Made by a program: the position numbers and the translations under genes. 64,000 nucleotides of DNA from Gemmata massiliana. Lineage in GTDB: Bacteria; Planctomycetota; Planctomycetia; Gemmatales; Gemmataceae. Below the pieces are notes generated by a model. That model had not been told where the DNA came from and ran no database searches. It was given only the letters and a program-made list of their open reading frames with translations. Every line of letters starts with the position of its first letter. The stretch's first letter is position 1. This document shows, in pieces, positions 26,613 through 37,723 of the stretch. The DNA is taken from positions 669,311 through 733,310 of the forward strand of contig HG799465.1 in the NCBI GenBank assembly GCA_000531095.1, in the 5' to 3' direction.

Positions 26613-29231
26613 TTACCGCATCCGTCGGCGCATCATCGCGAGCAGCCCCGCGTAAGCCGCCACGAGGGGCAACCCGACGGCGGCCCCGAGTTGCCACAAG
26701 TTCTTCGCGCGATCGTCGAGTTCGACGCGCGGGTACTGCCACGCCGGTTGGTCCGACTTGGGCAGCCGGTCCTCGCGCGCGGTCAGCCAGTTGACCGTGT
26801 GGAGCAGCAATTTTTCCTGCGCGGGTTTCAGCTCTTGGCCGCTGAACAGGTGCCCGCTGCCGAACACGACCGTGCGCTGCGTGGGGCGCTCGATCTTGGT
26901 GGCCGCGACCGAGAGGCCGGCGGCCAGCATACTGTCCACCGGGGCGAGCAGCGCGGCGGCAGCTTCCTGACGCTCGTAGTCCTCGTCCACCCACGACGCG
27001 GGAATCTTGTTTTCGATCGCCACGCCGATCGAGAACGGGCCACGCTTTTCTTCGTCGCGCCCGCCCTTTTTCGGGTCATCGAGGGCGGTCGGTTCGTACT
27101 TGGGAGCGTACACCAGTGCCCGGCTCCCGTCCGGGCGCCGACCGACCCGCGGGTACGGTTGCAGTTCGCTCCAACTGTCGGCCGCGGTGAACGCGATTTC
27201 TCCGGCAAATGGTTGGAAGTGTTGCCAATCGGGGATGACCGAAACCGGGCGCACGGCTCGCAGTTGAATCCCGAACTTCTGGTTGGGCGCGTCCTGAACA
27301 ATGCGATCGTCGGTTTGAGCGGAGGTGCGCTCGGTGAGCCGGTACGCCGCGGCGATCGGGTTGAGTTTGAGTTGCGATTCGGAACTCAAGCTCCCAATTG
27401 TCAGCCGGGGCACACTGGACGCCCCGCCGCCGAACTGGTCACCGCGGGTGAGCGCCTTCGGTTCGCCGTCGAACAGGATCACCGAGCGCCCCAGATCGAT
27501 CCCGCGCTCGGCGAGCATCTTCTCAAGATCATCGGTCGCGTTCACGATTTCTTTCGCGAACTCTTTGTCGAACTCGTCTGCCGGCGCGCCCGGGGCGGTG
27601 GTCACTTGCGGGGTGATCGGCCCCAGGCACGCGAGCACCGGCTTGCCCTGCTTCATGAACGCCTTCACCACTTTCGCTTGTTCTTTACTGAGCGCGTGCA
27701 GGTTCGCTTCCACGCCCGGTCCCTTCATCGCGTCCTCGGTCGTGTACCGCGGGACGATGAGCAGGTCGACGTCGGCGAGTTGCTTCGTGAACTTCGCGCT
27801 CACGTCGGTCATGCGCCGGTCCTGGATCGGGCGCTCGTCCTTCATCGCCTCGGCGAGGCGCTTTTCTGCTTCCTGTTTCTTCTTGCTCGCTTCTTCGAGT
27901 TCGTCCTGGGCGCGTTTCAGCCTCTTGGCGAGGAGCGCGAGCAGCTCCGGTTCGCTGCCCTCGGTGATGGCCCCGCGCACGAACCGCTGGTAGAACGCTT
28001 TGCGCTCCTCCCAGGGGCGTCCCTTGATCTTCTCGACCAGCCCGCGAATGGCCTCGAATTGAGCTACTTCCGCGCGGGCGGAAACGGCTTCGGCCTCGGC
28101 GTCCTCGAATTCCCCCTCCAGGCGCTCCAGGGTGCTCTCTTCGCGCGTGTCCGCGGCCGGCTTGAGGTCTGTGAGCGCGCGGGCGCTGGCCCACCCCTTC
28201 TTCAGCACGATGTCGACGACGTCGAACCCCTGCTGGGTGAGCGACTGCTTCAGCCCGGCGAGGGTGAATCGCGTGTCGTCTGACCCGGTGGTGAGCAGTT
28301 CGTGAACGACGCACACCGCGACCTTGGGTCGGCGCTCTTGCACCGTGACGATGCGCCGGGCGAACGTCTCGATTCCCTGCGGGAGCAGCACGAGGTTGGC
28401 CCGCCCGCCGTTGGCTTCCTCGCTGGCGGTCTTGTCCAGTTGCATGAACTCGTTGAACGAGAGCCGCTGCACGCGCTTGTTCGCGTGGAAGAAGATGCTG
28501 TTTTCGGGGGCCGCGTTGAGGGCCGCGAGCAGTTCGGGTGCGTCCTTGGTGAGTGCGTCGCGCTCGCGCTGGTACCCGAACGCTTCGGTGTCCAGCACCA
28601 CCACTTTGAACTGCGGGCCGAGCGCGCGGAACCGGTCTACCAGGTCGCGCACCTTCTCTGTTACCTTCTCCTCGGCGGCCTTCGTGTACGAGTCACGTTG
28701 AGGGGCGACCCGGCCGAAGTTGTGCGTCTGGTGGACGACGATCGTGGTTGGTGAAGACGCCCGGAGTTGGCTTAATTCGTTCGTAATTTGCGCCGGCAGT
28801 GTGAACCGCTGGTCGCGGGTGGCGTCGAGCCGGCCGTAGTGCGAGAACGAGTAGACGTTCACGCACACGAGCAGCGCGACGGCTGCGACCGCGCCGATGG
28901 TAGCCGTCGTACTCGCGGCCGCGCGCCGCGTGGCGCCGAAGAGCAGTCCGAGGGCTTCGACCACCAGCGCGAGCGCCACCGCGCCCAGCCCGCCGACGAT
29001 CGCCCAGGACGCGAACTTCGCGAGTTCGCCGTGGGCGCCGGTGGTTCCGGCCTTGAGCACATCGGGTACCGACTGCCAGCCGCTCCACGATGTGAGGTCG
29101 ATTCGCGGGAGCGCAATCGAAGCGAGCGGCAGCCCGATCACGACCGCCATGAAGCCGGTGGCCCCGAGCGCGCGGATCAGGAACCGGAACCGGCTCCCCC
29201 AAGTCGTGCGTTGGCGTGAATCAGTAGCCAT
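26613..29231 (-). CDS. GldG-like protein of a gliding-motility-type ABC transporter
   Basis: An 872-residue protein from ATG 29231; the upstream frame to 29282 is not needed. Membrane helices lie at about residues 18-40, 65-90 and 100-122, and another near the C-terminus (LGAAVGLPLVAAYAGLLAMM) before RRRMR. The large outside part fits the GldG/ABC-2 auxiliary family (RFTLPAQITNELSQL near residue 140, QRDSYTKAAEEKVTEKVRDLVDRF later written with the typical DLVDRF pattern). A strongly charged coiled coil lies around residues 370-480. It follows the permease by about 50 bases and precedes the DUF4340 gene. Confidence 0.85.
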   Translation of the reverse strand: MATDSRQRTTWGSRFRFLIRALGATGFMAVVIGLPLASIALPRIDLTSWSGWQSVPDVLKAGTTGAHGELAKFASWAIVGGLGAVALALVVEALGLLFGATRRAAASTTATIGAVAAVALLVCVNVYSFSHYGRLDATRDQRFTLPAQITNELSQLRASSPTTIVVHQTHNFGRVAPQRDSYTKAAEEKVTEKVRDLVDRFRALGPQFKVVVLDTEAFGYQRERDALTKDAPELLAALNAAPENSIFFHANKRVQRLSFNEFMQLDKTASEEANGGRANLVLLPQGIETFARRIVTVQERRPKVAVCVVHELLTTGSDDTRFTLAGLKQSLTQQGFDVVDIVLKKGWASARALTDLKPAADTREESTLERLEGEFEDAEAEAVSARAEVAQFEAIRGLVEKIKGRPWEERKAFYQRFVRGAITEGSEPELLALLAKRLKRAQDELEEASKKKQEAEKRLAEAMKDERPIQDRRMTDVSAKFTKQLADVDLLIVPRYTTEDAMKGPGVEANLHALSKEQAKVVKAFMKQGKPVLACLGPITPQVTTAPGAPADEFDKEFAKEIVNATDDLEKMLAERGIDLGRSVILFDGEPKALTRGDQFGGGASSVPRLTIGSLSSESQLKLNPIAAAYRLTERTSAQTDDRIVQDAPNQKFGIQLRAVRPVSVIPDWQHFQPFAGEIAFTAADSWSELQPYPRVGRRPDGSRALVYAPKYEPTALDDPKKGGRDEEKRGPFSIGVAIENKIPASWVDEDYERQEAAAALLAPVDSMLAAGLSVAATKIERPTQRTVVFGSGHLFSGQELKPAQEKLLLHTVNWLTAREDRLPKSDQPAWQYPRVELDDRAKNLWQLGAAVGLPLVAAYAGLLAMMRRRMR

Positions 29232-29282
29232 GACGGTTTCGCGTTGTGTGTTTCGTGTTTCCCGGTGCCGCCAGCGGACCAC

Positions 29283-30266
29283 TTAACGGAGCCGGCGGGC
29301 TTCGAGCGAGCGCACGGTCAGGTAGAGGCAACACAGTGTCGCGGTAACGTAGAGCACGAGCGGGCGGGTGTCGATCACCCCGCGGGTGAAGTCGCGGCGG
29401 AAGTGTTCCGGCACGCTGACGTAGTACAGGAACGCGTCCCACTGGCTGCCCGAATCAACCTGCCATCTCAGTGCGGCCGGCAGAACGAACCCCAAACCGA
29501 GCAGGAGCGAAAGCATCCACGCGACCAACTGACTCTTCACCCAGCTCGAAACGAGCAGCCCCAGCGCGAGGAACATTGCACCAGCCAGGACCACGCCGAG
29601 GTACGACGTGAGTACCGGCATCGGGTCGATGTTCGCGGTGATGTGGACGAGGTGCCGGGCGTCCTTCGTGGCGTGCAGGTATCCGCCGGCGCCGGCCAAG
29701 CCCAACCCGAGTAACCCGAACAGCAGCACGAGCCACCCGTTCGACTCGAACCAGAACCCGAACTTGGCCGAAACGAGCAGGAAGATGCCCACGAGCAGCA
29801 TCACGGAGTAAAGTGTGAAGTTCCCCTGCCATTCCGCGCGGAGGTCGGCGAGGACGGGCACGTAGACCAGCGTCGTGGCCCACAGGAGCAGGTAGAAGGC
29901 GAAGCACGCGACGAACTTGGCCAGCACCACCTGCCAGTCGCGGATCGGGGCCGTGAGGAGCGATTCGAGTGTGCCGCTGCCGCGCTCTTCGGCGATCAGG
30001 CGCGACGTGATGATACCGGTGACCGCCGGGAACAGCCCCCAGAACAGCACCCCGGCGACCAGCGCGCCGGGCGGGTTCTCGGCCCCGCCGAGCATCACCT
30101 GCATCGGGTACTCGACGCCCTGCGGCCCCTTCTCGGTGAGCAACCCGACGACGAGCCAGAACAGCAACCCGTTCAGCACGAGGAAGCCGAACAGCGCGAC
30201 GTACCCGATCGGCCCCGTGAAGTACGCGGCGAACTCGCGGCGGATCAGACTGCACGTTGCTCGCAT
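29283..30266 (-). CDS. ABC-2 type permease, GldF-like
   Basis: The start at ATG 30266 has GAGGAA upstream and gives 327 residues; the longer frame to 30692 overlaps the ATPase gene and is rejected. There are about eight hydrophobic segments, with the typical start RREFAAYFTGPIGYVALF and the coupling stretch RLIAEERGSGTLESLLTAPI found in exporters of the ABC-2/GldF class. It pairs with the ATPase encoded just upstream. The C-terminal helices are followed by EARRLR. The substrate is unknown; in gliding bacteria this trio is linked to motility, but in planctomycetes it is probably an exporter of other cargo. Confidence 0.9.
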   Translation of the reverse strand: MRATCSLIRREFAAYFTGPIGYVALFGFLVLNGLLFWLVVGLLTEKGPQGVEYPMQVMLGGAENPPGALVAGVLFWGLFPAVTGIITSRLIAEERGSGTLESLLTAPIRDWQVVLAKFVACFAFYLLLWATTLVYVPVLADLRAEWQGNFTLYSVMLLVGIFLLVSAKFGFWFESNGWLVLLFGLLGLGLAGAGGYLHATKDARHLVHITANIDPMPVLTSYLGVVLAGAMFLALGLLVSSWVKSQLVAWMLSLLLGLGFVLPAALRWQVDSGSQWDAFLYYVSVPEHFRRDFTRGVIDTRPLVLYVTATLCCLYLTVRSLEARRLR

Positions 30267-30328
30267 TCGCTCGTTCCTCGCGACCGTCAGTGCTTGCTCA
30301 ATAGTTCGCCGTATACCCCGAACGCCGA

Positions 30329-31051
30329 CTAGATCCCTTCTTGCCCCGTGAGCTGCACGAAGATGTCTTCGAGCGGCTTGTTCCGGTGCCGCTTGCGCAC
30401 CGCCGCGAGCGACCCGTCCTCGACCACCTGGCCCTGGTAGATCACGATCACCGAGTCGCACGTCGCCTCGACCTCGCTCAGGATGTGCGTGGACAGTAGC
30501 ATCGTGTGGACCTCGCCGAGTTCGCGCATCAACTTGCGGGTCTCGCGGATCTGCGTCGGGTCGAGGCCCGCGGTCGGTTCGTCGAGGATGAGTACGGGCG
30601 GGTCGGCGAGGAGCGCGTCGGCCAACCCCACGCGCTGCCGATACCCTTTCGAGAGCGTGCCGATGATCTGCCGGCTCACGTCCTTGAGCCAACAGCGTTC
30701 AAGGACGAACCCGAGGCGCGTCTTGCACTCTCTTCGACTCAGGCCCTTCAGCCCGCCGCGGAAGCGGAGGTACTCGTCGACTCGCATGTCGGTGTAGAGC
30801 GGGCAGCTTTCGGGCATGTACCCGATGCGCCGGCGGGCCGCGATCGGATCCCAGAACACGTCCTTGCCGTCGATGGTGGCCTTGCCCGAACTGGCGGTGA
30901 GGAACCCGGCCAGAATCCGCATCGTGGTGGATTTGCCGGCCCCGTTGGGGCCGAGGAACCCGACCACCTGACCCTTCTCGACCTGGAACGACACGTCCCG
31001 CACGGCGTGGTACTCGCCGTAATACTTCGTCAGGTGTTCGACGACGATCAT
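30329..31051 (-). CDS. ABC-2 type transporter ATPase, GldA-like
   Basis: A 240-residue ATPase started at ATG 31051 with AAGGG upstream. The motifs are Walker A GPNGAGKSTT (about residue 37), signature LSKGYRQRVGLADALL, Walker B VLILDEPTAGLDP and H-loop STHIL. The signature LSKGYRQR is typical of GldA/CcmA-like exporters rather than importers. It is the first gene of the operon ATPase, permease, GldG-like and DUF4340, all on the minus strand, so the four products likely make one complex in the inner membrane. Confidence 0.93.
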   Translation of the reverse strand: MIVVEHLTKYYGEYHAVRDVSFQVEKGQVVGFLGPNGAGKSTTMRILAGFLTASSGKATIDGKDVFWDPIAARRRIGYMPESCPLYTDMRVDEYLRFRGGLKGLSRRECKTRLGFVLERCWLKDVSRQIIGTLSKGYRQRVGLADALLADPPVLILDEPTAGLDPTQIRETRKLMRELGEVHTMLLSTHILSEVEATCDSVIVIYQGQVVEDGSLAAVRKRHRNKPLEDIFVQLTGQEGI

Positions 31052-31151
31052 GTCGTGCCCTTCGTCTACTCGCGTGCGGCCGTCTGCTACACGGTTAAGG
31101 CGCGACACGAAACGCGGCAAGGGCGCGGGGCCGAGAGGTTACGGTGAAATG

Positions 31152-31193
31152 ACGCGGCCCGCGACAGTTTTGTGGACTCGTCGCGGGCCGTGT
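31152..31193. terminator. Hairpin at the 3' end of the small-gene pair
   Basis: ACGCGGCCCGCGAC (31152-31165) pairs with GTCGCGGGCCGTGT (31180-31193) with one G-T pair and a 14-base loop. There is no strong T-run. It lies between the end of the 64-aa gene and the start of the ABC ATPase operon, so it probably closes the former transcript. Confidence 0.5.
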
Positions 31194-31209
31194 GTGAACG
31201 AAAGTGCGG

Positions 31210-31404
31210 TTACTTCGCCGGTTCATCCCCGGTTGTTTGAGGCTCGTCGGCGGGCGGAAGCGACGGACTTCGCTCCGGGCGCCCCCGCCGTTCGCGCGTC
31301 TCATCTGGTGGAAGGGCTTGGACCGTGAAGCGGACCAAAATGGTATTAACGCTTTCGGTGTACGGAGAGCGCTGCCGTTGCTTTTTGGGGGCGTTGTCGC
31401 TCAT
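31210..31404 (-). CDS. Small charged protein, 64 aa, coupled to the gene before
   Basis: The start is ATG 31404 with GGGAGG upstream, overlapping the stop of the DUF6941-like gene by four bases (ATGA). It begins MSDNAPKKQRQRSPY and ends in a Pro/Glu-rich disordered tail. The middle VNTILVRFTVQALPP is the only likely strand. There is no recognisable domain. The coupling suggests it works with its partner or is an adaptor, but no function can be assigned. Confidence 0.6.
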   Translation of the reverse strand: MSDNAPKKQRQRSPYTESVNTILVRFTVQALPPDETRERRGRPERSPSLPPADEPQTTGDEPAK

Positions 31405-31790
31405 CGTATGACCTCCCGCAGAAGAAGCGTCGTGTCCGCCACCCATGCATTATCGCAGTACAATTCGACCAGATAAACCCCGGGTGATTCAAAAATGCAC
31501 CCTTCAAGGTTGACTGCTACTTGGAGCAGCGTGGTGCGGTCCGGGAATTGTAGAGGGAGGACGTTGGTGCTGTGGACGAGTTGAGAGTCGGAGGCCCGCC
31601 GGATATCAATATGAAACGAAACGCGCCCTAACCCACCGATGAGTTGTGCGAAGCAAGCGAATGACGGGTGAGTATGGGGATAATTGTGCGGACGAAGTGC
31701 GTTGAATAAGGCGTAGAGATTGGTCATCCCGCCTTCGGCATCAACTTCTTCGCACAGGTAAAGTGCCTTTGCGGCCGGAATCACAGCCAT
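31401..31790 (-). CDS. DUF6941-like uncharacterised protein
   Basis: A 129-residue protein, beginning with KALYLCEEVDAEGGMTNLYALFNAL, then SFACFAQLIGGLGRVSF in the middle and FESPGVYLVELYCDNAWV near the end. This alternation of strands with an N-terminal C-E-E motif matches, to my memory, the DUF6941 family, which is small, soluble and of unknown role. It is translationally coupled to the 64-aa gene after it. An IS5-type relic lies upstream, so the pair is in a disturbed part of the chromosome. Confidence 0.65.
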   Translation of the reverse strand: MAVIPAAKALYLCEEVDAEGGMTNLYALFNALRPHNYPHTHPSFACFAQLIGGLGRVSFHIDIRRASDSQLVHSTNVLPLQFPDRTTLLQVAVNLEGCIFESPGVYLVELYCDNAWVADTTLLLREVIR

Positions 31791-31812
31791 TGTAAGCCTC
31801 CCGCTGGACGAA

Positions 31813-31834
31813 ACTGGGGGCCGAAGCCCCCAGT
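31813..31834. terminator. Short perfect hairpin upstream of the DUF6941-like gene
   Basis: ACTGGGGGC pairs with GCCCCCAGT around the loop CGAA. It lies between the IS5-type relic and the start of the next gene and may be the end of the transposon remnant or a terminator of the transcript reading from it. Confidence 0.4.
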
Positions 31835-31847
31835 GCGTAGCTCACAC

Positions 31848-32126
31848 TTAGAAGCGGTGGCGTAATGAGGTCAGAGGAAACCGAAGCAAATGCAGGATCA
31901 ACGCCAAGCTCAGGTAACGTCGGCATCGGCTGCCCGAACCCCAACCCAACTCGCACGGCAAATCGTTCCATCGGATTCCGGTCCGGAGCACGAAGAGGAT
32001 TCCGGTAAGCACCTTGCGACGGTCCAACGGCTTGCGACCGGGGTGACGGAACCGACGACGTTTGGGGCGGGGCAAAAGCGGTTCGATTTTCACCCAGAGT
32101 TCGTCGGGTAGTAACGGCTTGGACAT
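31848..32126 (-). pseudogene. IS5-type transposase N-terminal relic
   Basis: The 92-residue frame begins MSKPLLPDELWVKIEPLLP and continues with RRFRHPGRKPLDRRKVLTGI, then FVLRTGIRWNDLPCELGWGSG. This is the DUF4096 N-terminal domain of IS5-family transposases. After WGSGSRC the expected sequence is lost and the frame ends in a run of unrelated residues. The DDE catalytic domain is missing. It sits between pnp and the small-gene pair; the hairpin at 31813 may be the old end of the element. Confidence 0.8.
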
Positions 32127-32201
32127 CGTTCAATCCTCCGAGGCGTTCCGGAGGAAGACGGTCGCGAAACCGATGCCGATCACTCATTACGTCACCGTTT
32201 C

Positions 32202-34460
<2,259 letters not shown>

Positions 34461-34524
34461 GGATGTGACCCTTTCCGTTTTGCCGGCAGGAGCGTCTCTT
34501 GGGTCGAAATACGTAGAATCGAGG

Positions 34525-34582
34525 AGTCGTAAAATCGAATCCGTGCGGCTAACGACGCGACCGTGATTGCGATTTTACGACT
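34525..34582 (-). promoter_or_regulatory. Long hairpin in the rpsO-pnp gap, possible RNase III site
   Basis: AGTCGTAAAATCG (34525-34537) pairs perfectly with CGATTTTACGACT (34570-34582), with a 32-base loop. It is in the intergenic leader of pnp, the same position where E. coli carries the RNase III hairpin through which PNPase controls its own expression. Confidence 0.55.
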
Positions 34583-34622
34583 TTCGACTGCACGACATTC
34601 AACGCACCGCTGTAAGGCGGAG

Positions 34623-34892
34623 CTATTTGCGGAGCCCGAGCTTACCGATAACCGCCAGGTAGCGGTTACGATCGGTCTGGCGCAAGTACTTGAGCAGGTC
34701 GGCACGTTGGCTGACCTGCTTCAACAGCCCGCGCCGGCTGGAGAAGTCCTTCTTGTGCGCCCGCATGTGCTCGGTAAGGGAGGTGATCCGCTTGGTGAGC
34801 AAAGCGATTTGCACTTCGGGCGACCCGGTATCCGTATCGTCCCGCCGGAACTGGGTAATGAGTCCGGACTTCTCTTCCTTCGTGATCGACAT
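34623..34892 (-). CDS. rpsO: 30S ribosomal protein S15
   Basis: A normal 89-residue S15 protein. Family marks are [12 protein letters not shown], the 16S rRNA-contacting stretch [13 protein letters not shown], the motif [16 protein letters not shown] and the end [20 protein letters not shown]. It binds 16S rRNA early in small-subunit assembly. The ATG is preceded by GGAGA. It stands first in an rpsO-pnp unit, and in several bacteria S15 represses its own message; no such fold is obvious to me upstream. Confidence 0.98.
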   Translation of the reverse strand: MSITKEEKSGLITQFRRDDTDTGSPEVQIALLTKRITSLTEHMRAHKKDFSSRRGLLKQVSQRADLLKYLRQTDRNRYLAVIGKLGLRK

Positions 34893-35180
34893 CGTCCCGG
34901 TCTCCGCTTCCTCCGCCGCGTCGCACTCCTGCCATCAGTTACGAAACGACGTTTACGTTACACACTCTTTCTGGATTTATGCAATGTACCGGCACCCGAC
35001 TAGGTGACAAGAGGGGAAAAATCGCCGCGGACCCGGTACTCCCCCTCACCTCCCGCTTGTTTCCTAAAAAGAGAGGGAGAATAAGACCCCAGACGAATTT
35101 TCCCCCGCCCGGTGTTGCCCAGAGAACCGGGACTGCTTTTGTACCCTCCCCGACGCCCCTCAAAACGAGGCCGATCCACG

Positions 35181-36302
35181 ATGCACCCCGCTTACGCCCT
35201 TTCCGACGCCGCGACCGTGTTCAGCCCGGCGCTGGTGTTCTTCCCGGAACTGATCCGCCAGAACATCGCGCGCGTGATCGAAATGGCCGGCGGACCGGCG
35301 CGCCTTCGACCGCACGTGAAGACGCACAAGACGGTCGAGATCGCGAAAATGCTCCTCGACGCGGGCGTGACCAAACACAAGTGCGCCACCATCGCCGAGG
35401 CCGAGATGCTCGCGAGCGCCGGCGCGCCCGACGTGCTGATCGCGTACCCGCTGGTGGGGCCGAACATCGAACGCGCGTGCGCCCTTATTCGCAAGTTCCC
35501 CGGCACGCGGTTCTCCGCGCTCATCGATGACCCGGACATGACCCGCGCCCTTTCTTCCGCCATGAAAGCGGCCGGGTTGGAAATCGGGGTCGTGCTCGAC
35601 CTGGACGTGGGGCAGCACCGCACGGGGATTGCGATCGGGGACGCGGCGCGGTCCTTGTACGAACTGGCCGGTTCGCTGCCCGGTCTGCGACCAGAAGGGT
35701 TTCAGCTTTACGACGGGCACAACAGCCAGCCCGATCGGGCCGAGCGCGAGAAGGCCGTGCGCGAGTTCATTCAGCCGGTGTTGGAACTGCGCGCGAAAGC
35801 GGAGGGGAAGGGGATTCCGGTTCCGCGCCTTGTGTGCGGCGGGACTCCGAGCTTCCCCGTTTACGCAGCCATGACGGACGTGCCGGGGATCGAGTGCTCG
35901 CCGGGTACGTTCGTGCTGCACGACGCGGGGTACGGGCCGAAGTACGCGGACCTTTCCGGCATCACTCCGGCCGCGGTGCTCGTGACCCGCGTGATTAGTC
36001 GGCCGACCGCGAACCGCGTGACGCTCGATCTGGGTAACAAGGCGGTCGCGGCCGACCCGGTGCTGGAGAAGCGCGTGACGCTGCTCGATTTCCCGGAGTA
36101 CAAGACCGTCGGCCACAATGAGGAACACCTCATCGTCGAAACGGCCGGCGCGTCCGCGTACAAGCCGGGCGACGTGGTTTACGCGCTTCCGGGGCACATC
36201 TGCCCGACGGTCGCGCTGCACAATCAGGTGCTCGTCGCGGAAGGTGGGAAGGTCGTGAGCCGGTGGGATGTGGCGTCGCGCGTCCGCGTGCTAACTGTGT
36301 GA
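35181..36302 (+). CDS. PLP enzyme, D-threonine aldolase / D-serine dehydratase type
   Basis: The start MHPAYALSDAATVFSPALVFF is at 35181; the upstream frame to 35112 has no support. The 373 residues make a fold type III alanine racemase-like enzyme. The lysine in HVKTHKTVEIAKM (about residue 50) binds PLP. The C-terminal PGHICPTVALHNQ supplies a His-x-Cys pair expected to bind the metal in DSD1-type enzymes. VCGGTPSFP and ECSPGTFVLHDAGY are family marks. The product would cleave or dehydrate D-hydroxy amino acids. It is divergent from rpsO and ends at a hairpin shared with a convergent gene. Confidence 0.88.
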   Translation: MHPAYALSDAATVFSPALVFFPELIRQNIARVIEMAGGPARLRPHVKTHKTVEIAKMLLDAGVTKHKCATIAEAEMLASAGAPDVLIAYPLVGPNIERACALIRKFPGTRFSALIDDPDMTRALSSAMKAAGLEIGVVLDLDVGQHRTGIAIGDAARSLYELAGSLPGLRPEGFQLYDGHNSQPDRAEREKAVREFIQPVLELRAKAEGKGIPVPRLVCGGTPSFPVYAAMTDVPGIECSPGTFVLHDAGYGPKYADLSGITPAAVLVTRVISRPTANRVTLDLGNKAVAADPVLEKRVTLLDFPEYKTVGHNEEHLIVETAGASAYKPGDVVYALPGHICPTVALHNQVLVAEGGKVVSRWDVASRVRVLTV

Positions 36303-36328
36303 GGTGCCGGGGGGGATGGCTGTGAGTG

Positions 36329-36354
36329 CCCGCGCGTTTCTGACAACGCGCGGG
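36329..36354. terminator. Bidirectional terminator between convergent genes
   Basis: CCCGCGCGTT (36329-36338) pairs perfectly with AACGCGCGGG (36345-36354) around a six-base loop. It lies between the 3' ends of the PLP enzyme and the DUF1080 protein genes. Confidence 0.75.
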
Positions 36355-36364
36355 TCGACGGGCT

Positions 36365-36997
36365 TCACTTCTTCGCGGGCAGCTCTTCGATCGTGATGTT
36401 CTTGTAGAAGACCTTCGCTTTCGCGCCGCCGTGGATCTGGAGCCCGATCACGCCGCTGCGCTCGACCTTGTCGTCGGCTTCCGTGTAGTCCACAGTGAGT
36501 GTGCCGTTGAGCCACAGCTTGATGTGCGGCCCCTCGCACCGGATCACGTACTCGTTCCAGTCGTCGTGTTTCACCAGCTTCTCGATCACGTCCTTCGCGG
36601 GCTTCGCGAGGATCTTGTTTCGACGGCTCTCGTCGTACAGCGCACCCCAATAGTCCTGGCCCGCATCGGCCTGGTAGCCGCTCACCTCGTGGTCGTTCGG
36701 AATGCGCTTGGTGCGGAACTGGACGCCCGCGTTGGCTTTTGCTTTCTCCCCAGTGAGCTTAAACGTGACCTTCAGCTCGAAGTCCGTGTAGGTCTTCTTC
36801 GTGCAAAGGAACTCGTTTCTCGGGACGACAGTATCGAGCGTCCCGCCGGTGATGCACCCGTCCTCGACCTTCCAGGTCTTCGCGGTGTCGCCTTCCCAAC
36901 CGGTGAGGTCTTTGCCGTTGAAGAGAGGGGCCGGCTTGTCGGCAGCAACGGCTGCGGTCGAAAAGGCTACAAGCAGTGTCGAAAGGAAGAGGCGCAT
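36365..36997 (-). CDS. Secreted DUF1080 (3-keto-disaccharide hydrolase-like) protein
   Basis: A 210-residue protein with a signal peptide (LFLSTLLVAFSTAAVAA). The DUF1080 marks follow in order: LFNGKDLTGWEG (about residue 25), WKVEDGCITGG, a YTDFELKVTF strand, NAGVQFRTKR, GYQADAGQDYWGALYDESRR, NEYVIRCEGPHIKLWLNG and GVIGLQIHGG. The fold is a concanavalin-like jelly roll that binds or hydrolyses carbohydrate; it is very abundant in planctomycetes. It acts outside the cytoplasm. It is a single gene and its substrate cannot be told from the sequence. Confidence 0.9.
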   Translation of the reverse strand: MRLFLSTLLVAFSTAAVAADKPAPLFNGKDLTGWEGDTAKTWKVEDGCITGGTLDTVVPRNEFLCTKKTYTDFELKVTFKLTGEKAKANAGVQFRTKRIPNDHEVSGYQADAGQDYWGALYDESRRNKILAKPAKDVIEKLVKHDDWNEYVIRCEGPHIKLWLNGTLTVDYTEADDKVERSGVIGLQIHGGAKAKVFYKNITIEELPAKK

Positions 36998-37052
36998 GCG
37001 ATTTCCTGCGGTTGGGAATAGTGTTCAGTGAACTACCAAGACGGGTGTCCCG

Positions 37053-37526
37053 CTATTTCGGTTGGCAGACTTGACATGTCATCTGATTTCCCCTGAGTTC
37101 GACCGTCACTGAAGGGCGGGGAGCGGACGGTTCTCCTTCCTTCCGCTCGAATACGACATACCCGTTATCGGGGTTAATGCCGTTCCGCGCGAGGTAGATG
37201 TCAGGTGTCCCATCCGGTGCGGTCGATCTTCGATCTTCGCGAGGAGCCCATCGGGAGAGATCGTAGCCGTCGAGAGCCAGCGCCTCTTTCGCCTTTTCCA
37301 CCGCGAGCACGTCAGTCAGATATGGCGGCGAATTGGCGATTTGAAAGGTGTGGACCGGTCCGAGCAGAGAGCTTTGAATAGTGCGGCTCACCCACCACGC
37401 GGCACCAACAACGAAGAGTGGGAGAACGAGTATTGCTGATACAAGGATCGCTCGGCGGAGTCGCTTCTTGTTGCTCACCTTGGAACTCCATCCGTCCGAA
37501 AGTAGCACTCTTAGCCGATCATACAC
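37053..37526 (-). CDS. Small membrane-anchored protein, unknown
   Basis: A 157-residue frame with one hydrophobic helix (AILVSAILVLPLFVVGAAWWV, about residues 26-46) and an outside domain containing SPPYLTDVLAVEKAKEALALDGYDLSRW and a late CQVCQ. The two cysteines three apart near the C-terminus could form a disulphide. I do not recognise the family. An in-frame GTG downstream (VSNKKRLRR) is an alternative start and would keep the whole membrane helix. It is a single gene between two unrelated genes. Confidence 0.55.
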   Translation of the reverse strand: MYDRLRVLLSDGWSSKVSNKKRLRRAILVSAILVLPLFVVGAAWWVSRTIQSSLLGPVHTFQIANSPPYLTDVLAVEKAKEALALDGYDLSRWAPREDRRSTAPDGTPDIYLARNGINPDNGYVVFERKEGEPSAPRPSVTVELRGNQMTCQVCQPK

Positions 37527-37671
37527 TACCGAATGCCCCCGAAGGTTGCATCAACCATCCGGCCTTGCGAGGGGCAACTATTCGCGCATGCGAAGACCGG
37601 CGCGTCTGTTAGCGAAGTGCGCAGAGGGGCGGCTGAAATTGGTCGGTGATGAGGTGGGCCGCTTTCGTGGT

Positions 37672-37708
37672 CGCGTCCGCAGTCTGAGTGACAGTAACTG
37701 CGGACGCG
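37672..37708. terminator. Perfect 11-bp hairpin after livF
   Basis: CGCGTCCGCAG (37672-37682) pairs with CTGCGGACGCG (37698-37708) around a 15-base loop, 16 bases beyond the livF stop. There is no T-run in the minus direction, so it may be a transcript-stabilising end or a factor-dependent terminator. Confidence 0.55.
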
Positions 37709-37723
37709 CCTCGTGGACCGATA

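Noticed and set aside
29455-30255. A 266-codon minus-strand frame inside the GldF-like gene
   Set aside because: It is a different frame of the permease gene and is Arg/Ala-rich without membrane helices.
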